Shown: one piece after another, positions 52,101 to 61,100 of the stretch
How the letters are laid out: every line of letters begins with the position of its first letter
How positions within the stretch are numbered: the first letter of the stretch is position 1
Source: Amblyornis subalaris
Taxonomy: Eukaryota > Chordata > Aves > Passeriformes > Ptilonorhynchidae
Length of the DNA stretch: 64,000 bases
Assembly (NCBI GenBank): GCA_018881555.1
Contig: JACAXG010000002.1
Coordinates: 18,408,077 to 18,472,076, forward strand
Reading direction: 5' to 3'
Made by a program: the position numbers and the translations under genes
The notes under the pieces: generated by a model
Database searches by the model: none
What the model saw: the letters and a program-made list of their open reading frames with translations, nothing else
What the model was told of the DNA's origin: nothing

Positions 52101-55100
52101 AGTTTGTATTTCTTTTCTATAAAATGTCCTTGCAGTCTCATTAGTACATCCATAATATTTGAGTTTATACAATAGCATCCCATTTATTGACTCAGTTTTT
52201 ACTAACTAAATCCCCACAGGTTGCAGATTGCCTGAAGTACTGAGGTCTAGCCAATTATTTCACATGTTGTAGTTGTTCATTAGGTTTCCTTCCTCACTGC
52301 AGTATTTCACATTTATTTCTAGTCAATTTAATCCCAGCAATTTATCAAGAAATTAAAGTGTGTTTTCCAAAGTTCATTCTACCTATCTCCCTATCAGTGC
52401 AAAGTGCACATCTTATAAGCTTTTTGTTTCAATTTCAATTTCATCATCTCAACCTCTACCTGAGCCAATGATAAAACCCTATGTTCTTTTAATGTATTAG
52501 TGGACNACCAAGCACCTTCACCAATACATTCATCACTAGTGAGCCCTAAGTAATGCCTACCAACTAGTGGAATGTGTTGAAACTGTTGAAGTTTGGTATA
52601 TATCCTACAGTAATTTAATCTAAACAACTTGCCATTAGATCATTTATGAGAAATCCATGTGAGATTGTGTAATGATTAAAGATACCACATTTTTTGTTTT
52701 CCCCTTCACAGGTGTAACATGTTAGTTACTCTAGCAAAGAACATTATACCAGTTTTACACAATTCTACCTGTAGATTTAACTAATCCATAGGGAAATCAA
52801 AGGCACAAACAGTAATTGTCAAATGGGCATCAAACATGAGGATTTTGCTGGTACCAGGAGATTTAAAAAAAAAAAAAAGAAAAAAAAGGAACAAATTATT
52901 CCTTTGGACCTGTTCTGGATATTTTTGGGGGGGGGAGGAAGAAAGAGACATACAGTATATCCACTTTCTTGAACACAACAGGGAAAGAAAATGTCACAGC
53001 TGCAGAAATTAAATAAGTGATAAACTGATGGCCTAATTACTGTGTATATAAATCTGCAGGCAATGAAGCAGGTGAGGAAGGGAATCTATTGGAGTGGAAG
53101 ACAGTGGATGCAAAGGGCAGATTACTTACGGGATGCACTCTGGTAATGGTGATGAAAAACCAGAGTTTTCAAATATTTCACTTACTAGAGTTAGAAAGCA
53201 TTTGTGGTAGAAGGTATGGTTTTACTTTTAAAATGCAGAGTGGATTACTTTATCTTGGCCGCACCTTGAGTACTGTGTCCAGTTCTGGGCCCCTCAATTT
53301 AGGAAGGACATTGAGATGCTCAAACGTGTCCAGAGAAGGGCAACAAGGCTGGTGAAGGGTCTGGAACACAAGCCCTATGAAGAACAGCTGAAGGAGCTGG
53401 GAGTGTTTAGCCTGGAAAAATGGAGGCTCAGGGGAGACCTTATCACTCTCTACAACTACCTGAAAGCAGGTTGTAGTCACATGGGGATCAGTCTCTTCTC
53501 CCAGGCAACCANTGACAGAACAAGAGGACACAGTCTTAAGCTGCGCCAGGGGAAGTTTAGGCTGGACATTAGGAAAAAATTCTTCACTGAAAGAGTAATT
53601 GGGCACTGGAATAGGCTGCCCAGGGAGGTGGTGGAGTCACTGTCCCTGGAGGCATTTAAAAAAAGACTGGATATGGCACTCAGTGCCATGGTTTAGTTGA
53701 TAATGTGGTGTTAGGTCATAGGTTGGACTTGATGATCTCCAAGGTCTTTTCCAACCTAGTTAATTCTGTGATTCTGTGACTCCACAGTAGAAACACCACC
53801 TACAGATGACAACTTTGCATCACTGAATTCAGAACGAGTTTCAGAATTTGGGGATATGTTGTAGCATGACCACCTGGATACAATAAATCTCAAACTAAAA
53901 AACCCAATGAAAACATTTAAGAATCTTTTGTTATGCATAATCGTATTACTTTGCTTTTTCTTACTTCTAAAGGACGAAGCATTATATCCTTGTATGTTCC
54001 AATTCTTTTCTCTGCATTTTCAAGAAAATCTTCAGGCCTCTGTACTAATTGAGGAAAAGATTCTAATTTCTTACGTGGACCTTCTGCAGTCTGCAGAATA
54101 AAATTTCGAGATACAGAAATAATGTATTAAAATAATTTTTGTCTTCACTCGAAGGTAAATAAAGTAGCTTTGCGAAGTACTGCAATGAGTATTAGTCCAG
54201 CGATTGCTGACCACAATCCTATCCTGATAAAATGTCATTTCTGCTAATTGAGAGGAATGTGCCTCGAACTTGCATTGATTAGTCTCTGGCCACTATTATA
54301 AAAATTTGATCTGAATTCAAAATTAATACCTTCATAAAAAAAAAGAAAATCCATTTTGAGTAGTGTAACACCAAAACCAGAAAACGAGCTAGTGGCCTGC
54401 AAATAGTCCTGCAAAAAGTTGCTACAATAAACAAAAATTAAGAACTCTTTCATTTGTCTAGATTAAGAAACAGGCAATGTAGCNTCACCCTTCTCCTCCT
54501 GATACATGCTTTTAACTTATGGCAAGAAACAGATCAGCGACTTCTGAGTTAAAGACTGAGTCCAGGTTAAGCTATACAACCAGCACACTTGCTGTCATTT
54601 AAACCTACTGTTTAAATATTATCCCACATCTTTTAAAGTAGGACAGAAACAGAATTAAGATTAAAGTTGAGCAAAATTAATTCATAACATAGTATGGTGA
54701 TATTTTAGAAGATCAGAATTTGTTCTGCTTTGTCTAAAGTACATTGTAANACTTTGCACTGTTTAGAAATTTGCAGTATTTACCTCATCTTCTCCTTCTT
54801 CTTCTTCCTGCCCTTCCTCTTCTTCTTCACCTTCTTCTTCATCCTGATCTTTCTCTTCCTTCTGCTTCTCAGTAACTTTAGGATCCCACTGGCTCCTCTG
54901 ATATAACTCCCCTGAATGAGGGTGTTGCCTTTGTCCTGCTATTCTTTGGCATAAGTCATAATCTGGACACTAGCAAGGAAAAATTAAAAGGAAATCATGT
55001 GATTATTGTACTGCTATAATATCTTTTTTTGGAGAGACAAAATTTCTCTAAATTGGTCTATTAATAACAGTATTTCATTATTGCCACAGTTATCTAGAAT

Positions 55101-58100
55101 CTCCCTTCTTCCTTTCTTTTTGATCTAATGAAAATATTTACAGTCCTGATACATCTGTGGAAACAGCTTCAACCCACTGAAATCCAAGGCAAAATTATTT
55201 TTTTTACTTCAANGCAAGGATTTTTAAGTCCTTTTAAGTTCATTTAGTCTCAGTCCTTTTACTGGAGGAGAAGACGATATTACTACATGAAGTCAAGAAT
55301 TTAATTTTTCTTTCTAGTGGAGTTAGTATCGCTCTTCTAATTGTATTGTTGCACATGAAACTATACAACACATATTCTCAAGAACTGGGATTTCTCACTA
55401 CCTGGCATTAAAACAAAGACTGACTTTCTGAAAAAAGTCAAGTCTGCCTGAAAAGCAGCACAAAAATATGTTTCTTTGGTGTTTTAAGTTCTTTCCAAGA
55501 CCACAGAAAAAAGGTTTGAAGTAGGCATTCTCAAATCTTCATTATGCATGTTCAAGCAAATTAAGTCTTAAAAGTATGGTATTAAAACAAACACTGAGTT
55601 AAATCTGCAAAGTGATAGAGTAGTTCTTGAGGCTTAGCATCTGATGAAACACATAGATATGACAACTAGAATTAAAATCCCAGTGAGAATGGAGCTGAAC
55701 ACCAGAGGCTATTCAGAGCTCTCAGCAGCTCATTCTGTACATTCAAAGTAAAAGACAAAAATAATCTAGTTGATAATGAATAAAACATTGCTAGAGGAAG
55801 GGCCTGAAACCTTGTTCATGACTACACATACGGTTATTTTGTCTCCATGGAGTCTGGCATAGTTTGGTGTGGGCCAGCGAGTATCATCCACAGTGAATAG
55901 CTGGGCACAATCTGGAGAATAGCACAGGCCTCNGGCCTCGCCCAGTGAGCAGTTTGGGCACTGCTACCTCCTTCTGACTAACAAGAAAGCTTAGCAGTGT
56001 TTGGCCAAAGCAGTTGGCCTGATGTCTGAAGAGCCCCTCTTGCCTTGTTTTGTTTACTAATATAGATGTAGCGAGAGAATCCATTCTTTTAAGTTATATT
56101 GAGAAAGTCCTCTTAATCCTACACTAACAATGATTTATGTTTCTCTGGTTATATCAAAAGAGTCACTTTTGTAAAATATCTGGTATGTCACTTACTGCTC
56201 ATGAAGAAATTGAGATTTGTAAACAAGGTGAATTAATAATGAAGAAGCAGCAGTTTCACAATTAGTGACTGAAAAATAAAATAATTTGCTTTCTAACTTC
56301 CATATGTGAGAAGTTTCTTCCTGTATTACATGAGTGGCAGATTTACATGTGTCCAAAATCCAATAATAATCATGTAATTCAAAATTTCCATTTCTTGAAA
56401 ACCTGTATCTTCTAATTGGTAGAGGAGCAAAGACTGTAACAGCTGCTGAAGTTTTGAGGAGCAAAGACTGTAACGGCTGCTTAAGTTTTAGGACATGTTC
56501 ATTATTTTACCTGAGAAATGCTTATAATGGAACAAACTAGTGAATTTATATTCCAATATAAAAGAGAACAATTTATCATTCCTCAATAAATCCTATATTC
56601 AAGTGCAGAGATGAAAATATTATATTTGGCATACACAGCACGTGTCTACCAATAATGAGGAAAATTACTAGCAAGTTGCTGAAGATGACATTACCTTAAT
56701 GTTAATTATGACATCCGGTTTTAATTTTAGATTCATTATTTTCTCTATTTGCTGTGAAACAGTCTTGTATTCTTCCGAGAGAGAAGGAAATCCAGTGAGA
56801 ACATAACCTGCCAGATACATTTTATTGAACATATCTTTAGAGGGTTTGTCAGTTATAGAGCTAGTTATACTTACCTCCTTCAAACAATACATGTAGTGAC
56901 AAAATTTTAAACCATGTACATGACACAACACTACTAAAAAAACTACATCTATGTCTACTTCAGATGAAATACAGACAAAAACGTGTGTTGTTTTCAACTT
57001 TATAGAGTACTCTCAACACTAGTTAACTCAATTAAGAAATATGTAGACATTAAAGATCACACTCAGACCACCTGCTTTATGTGCCTAGCTCAGACATTGT
57101 AGTGCCTAAAAAGTAACAAGCTTTCAGTTTCCATTTTTGCTGCTAAAAGAGTAGCAAAAGGCATTGCAAAAAGTAGCCACTCCATGATATAAAGCNTTTA
57201 AACTATGAGTCTAGGCTTTTTATACAATCTTTAAATGTTTTTGCTCAATTAAGGGAGCCTGAACCACTCTCCTGCCTCCCAAAAGGAGGCATTATGCACA
57301 TGAAGGCATTAAAATCCTGGATTCTAAATTGTTGATACCTTTAGATACCTTTGTTGATAGCTTTAGAGAACTCTGATTGGTAGTGAGGCGTGAAAAGTCT
57401 GCACAGCTTCTGCTTATCAATACATTCCAGATAACACCACCTGATGTGAGGGAAATGGGAGTGGAACATGGGAAACTGTTCTCTGAGAGAGTGTTTGCCC
57501 CCAAATCAGTAATGCGGGGAGACTAAAAATCATGAAGTATACCTCAGACAACTATCAACTAGATCAAAAAGTAACCAGGCAATTACCAAGAAATGTTTGA
57601 GACACACTTCTTGTGCGTACTGTTTAGAAACTTNTATTTTACAAACATTAAAAGTAAAAAACTCAACCTTTCATAGAACAGTTTCTGAAATCTTTAATGA
57701 ATAATTTACAGCAAATTGACTGATTAGTTCCTCCTGAAAGACTACTTAAGCTTCCCAAGGATTCTGTTAAGATAGCAGTTGATGAACAAAAAGTTATTAG
57801 AGCTAGAAAATATGTAACAAAAATTGGTTTTGGAGATGAGTTCTAGTTGGTAGTAAAAATAGTGAGGATGTTGGTTATTCCACTCTTTGCTACTTTGGAG
57901 CATCAGTAATGGAGAAAGTGTCTTGGCTACAAGAAGCAAACTTTACTCAACTTTACAGTCATATTTACAGTCTCCAGGATCTCTGTGCTCCTTGTGATAC
58001 ACACATCTTCAGACTGACTCAAGGAGGGGAACTCAAATACCACAGATGCCTCTTAATGCCTTTACTGAAGTCCTAACATATAGATTAACACTGGCATTTC

Positions 58101-61100
58101 TGCTGCTACNTCTTCCAGCAGTTTTTGAGTCCACCTTTTTTTATTTCTTACCTATTTCTCTGCCTTTTTTGTACTGTTTTAAAAGCCTGGTTTCACCAGG
58201 TACAGCTGCATATTTTGCAAAACTGTTGAGTCTTGGACTAGAGAAGGAAAAGAACCCATTGCAACTGAAAGCTTAAAAAGCAGGCTNGTTTTCAGAGCAG
58301 TAGAAAGAAACATTTTTTTGGCACTACACCTATCTCCTATAATGGAAGTTTCAAATAAAAGTCAGAATAAGAAAAAGAAACTACATTTCCTTTTTACTTC
58401 CTTTCCACTTAGCAGTATATTTGTTTTCTCCTCAGGAAAGCAGGTTCAAACACTAGCAAGATCTGCAGCACTTGTCCTGACAGCCTCAGTCAATATAATC
58501 TTTCCTCAAATGGAAGAATTATTTCCACTACCAATACTATTCTCATTCATCTTACTCTCTGTGACGAAATGCAAAGGGAGCAAACAATGTTGCAAGGAAA
58601 ACAAAAATGCCANAATACTTTGCATTTTCAATAATCTGTTTTCCTTTTTCATTATTTAAAATGCTTAAAATATTTTCGTTGATGGGTTTTTGTTATTTTG
58701 TTGTTATAGAAGTATTGAAGAATAAAATATCTATATTTTAAATCCTACAAGTCTTCTAAACAGGTAATATTGTCAAATGAGAGTCGTATCAACATTTAAA
58801 ACTTTGGGAAAATTGTTTTTTCGAAATTAACACAACATAGGACTGGTATGACACTTTCTGATCTNCCATACTGGTAAATTAGTCCCTAAACACACTCTCA
58901 GTTTATTAATATTCCACAACCTGAAGAGCACAAGAAAAATTTTAAATTATATTTGAGCACCAATGCATGTAAAATGGATGTAAAATTATAGCTAGCACAT
59001 TCTAAGAAGTTTAGGCTATAAATATACTTACCAAAATGAGCAACTTCTGGTGACTCAATCTTTTGCAGAATCATTTCTGTAACCAGTTCCTCAGAAATAC
59101 TTTGACCTTTACAAAGCAGTTCTCGACACTAAGGTAAAATGCAAAACATAGTCTTATAGAGCATGTGTTTGTTAAGAATGTGACAACGCTTACTAGAAGA
59201 TTAGACTTTTACCTTAAGTCCATATTCTGTTTCTTCACGAATATTCGTTTGAATTACTTCTGAAGCTGAGGAAGCGTATCAAACATAAAATAAATTAAAT
59301 AATCAATAAAAAATATTTTCTATACAGACATGTACATGCAGATACATTCGTACATACACATATACACATAGGAGTACATATGTGTGCTCCAAACAACCAG
59401 ACTGTTTTTGAATTAACAGCCATTATATTTAGGGCCATTGTTATATTTTGCACATCCAGAACTTGGTGCCTTATGGNAAGGTCTAGGTAGGTGTTTTTCC
59501 CTACAATTTAACCCTGTATATACTACAGAAAAATGCACAGCAGTTTTGCAGGATTATTTTAACTACTGATTTCAATTAAATCAGCATTACTGCCTTGTAA
59601 TCCAGAGACGACTATTTGAGCTCAATCACTTTCCTAATTTAAAAAGCAAGATTTAGAAGAACTGTTTAGACACACATCTGCTTTAAGAAAAGTGACATCC
59701 ATCAAATACAAAGCCTGCCCTCTGTCTCTGTGGACAGCGACATCATACTAGAATGACCCTGGAAGTCTTTCACACTTCCGTATGAATTAAACAAGCAGAC
59801 ATCTAACAGAAGTTTTCCAGAATGACCCTTAAGGCTACATTTATATTACTAATAAAACAGGTCAGGGAAAGGTCCTGAAGCCAGGTGGCTCATGCCTATA
59901 CAGATATAATCTTTCTTCTCAAAACACAGTTGCTGTTTTTCAACTGTTCCTACTAGGAATGATGACTGTTGCACATCTTACCTTTCATACTATGAATTTG
60001 CCATGAGCCAAAACTGAGACAGGGAGCTTACCAATAAGCAATACCAACAACTGAAAATCAGCAATCTGTGTGCATCCTGGCCCTGTTTTACTTATGAGTA
60101 TTGGATAAATTAATAGAAAGTATTATGTCAAATATTAAAAAGACTGTGAACACCTTTCCTACTCAGTAATTTTCTGTCTTGGTTTATTTTTAACACAGCA
60201 CAGGACAGATGTTGATACACTGGAGCAAGTTCAGTGGAGGACACCAATACCATCAGAAGAGCTGAACAGCCTAGGAGGGGCCAAAAGAACTGGCCTTGTT
60301 CAGCCTGGAGAAAACCAGACAGCTCTTACTGCTGTCTAAAACTACTCACTAGGAGATGACAAAGACAGAGGCACTGTCATCACGGAAGTGCAGTTAGGAT
60401 TGGAGGCAACAGACACAAATAGGAACATGACACATTCGAATGGGGTAATTAGGAAGCAATTTTTCATCAAGAAGGTAGCCAAACATTGCAAAGTGTTTCT
60501 CTGGGAGAAGGTGAAGTCTCCATATTCCAGACTCAGGTGAGCAACCCTCTCTAGCTGACCCTGCTTTGAGAGGAAGGTTGGACTCAATCACCTCTGGAGG
60601 TCCTTTCTGAACTAAATTATTCATGTTTATGTAGATTGAATTTCTTTGTTTCTTTCTTTTTTGATGTAGAAAATGAAAAAAATGAAAAAAAATTTACTAG
60701 CATAAGTTGAAAGAACGTGTGTGTACACATGTGGGGGTTCACTAGCCTAAAGAAGATTAAAAGAAATATCACAAACAAAGTAAGAAAAGAGTACTTCCCT
60801 GAATCTACTAGAAATAAGGCTTAAAAATGCAGTAACTGAGATTTCAATCAGTCATCAAGAAAAACTTTCTAATGGCAAAGACTGTGTTACAGAGATAGAG
60901 TGCCTAGAAATTTTTTTTAAACAAATTTGATGACTATTTGTCAGTACTGGTTTAAATACATTTGAACAGACTGGATTGGCTTAAGTACATTCCTAAGTTC
61001 CCTTCTGATTTTGGTCTGATCTATGTTTTGGACCAGGTATTAATTTTTTTTTTTGCTATACAATACCATGAATTAAAAATTATATATATACCTCAGTCAA

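Larger units (their letters stand above)
47769..53964 (-). other. AK9 introns, one CR1
   Basis: Introns 47769-49668, 49771-51237 and 51313-53964. Apart from the CR1 at 53248-53783, a purine tract at 52862-52890 and a G9 run near 52926-52934, nothing is recognised. Confidence 0.65.

Noticed and set aside
53316..53696. 126-codon plus-strand open frame as a host gene
   Set aside because: It is the C terminus of CR1 ORF2 and includes an N.
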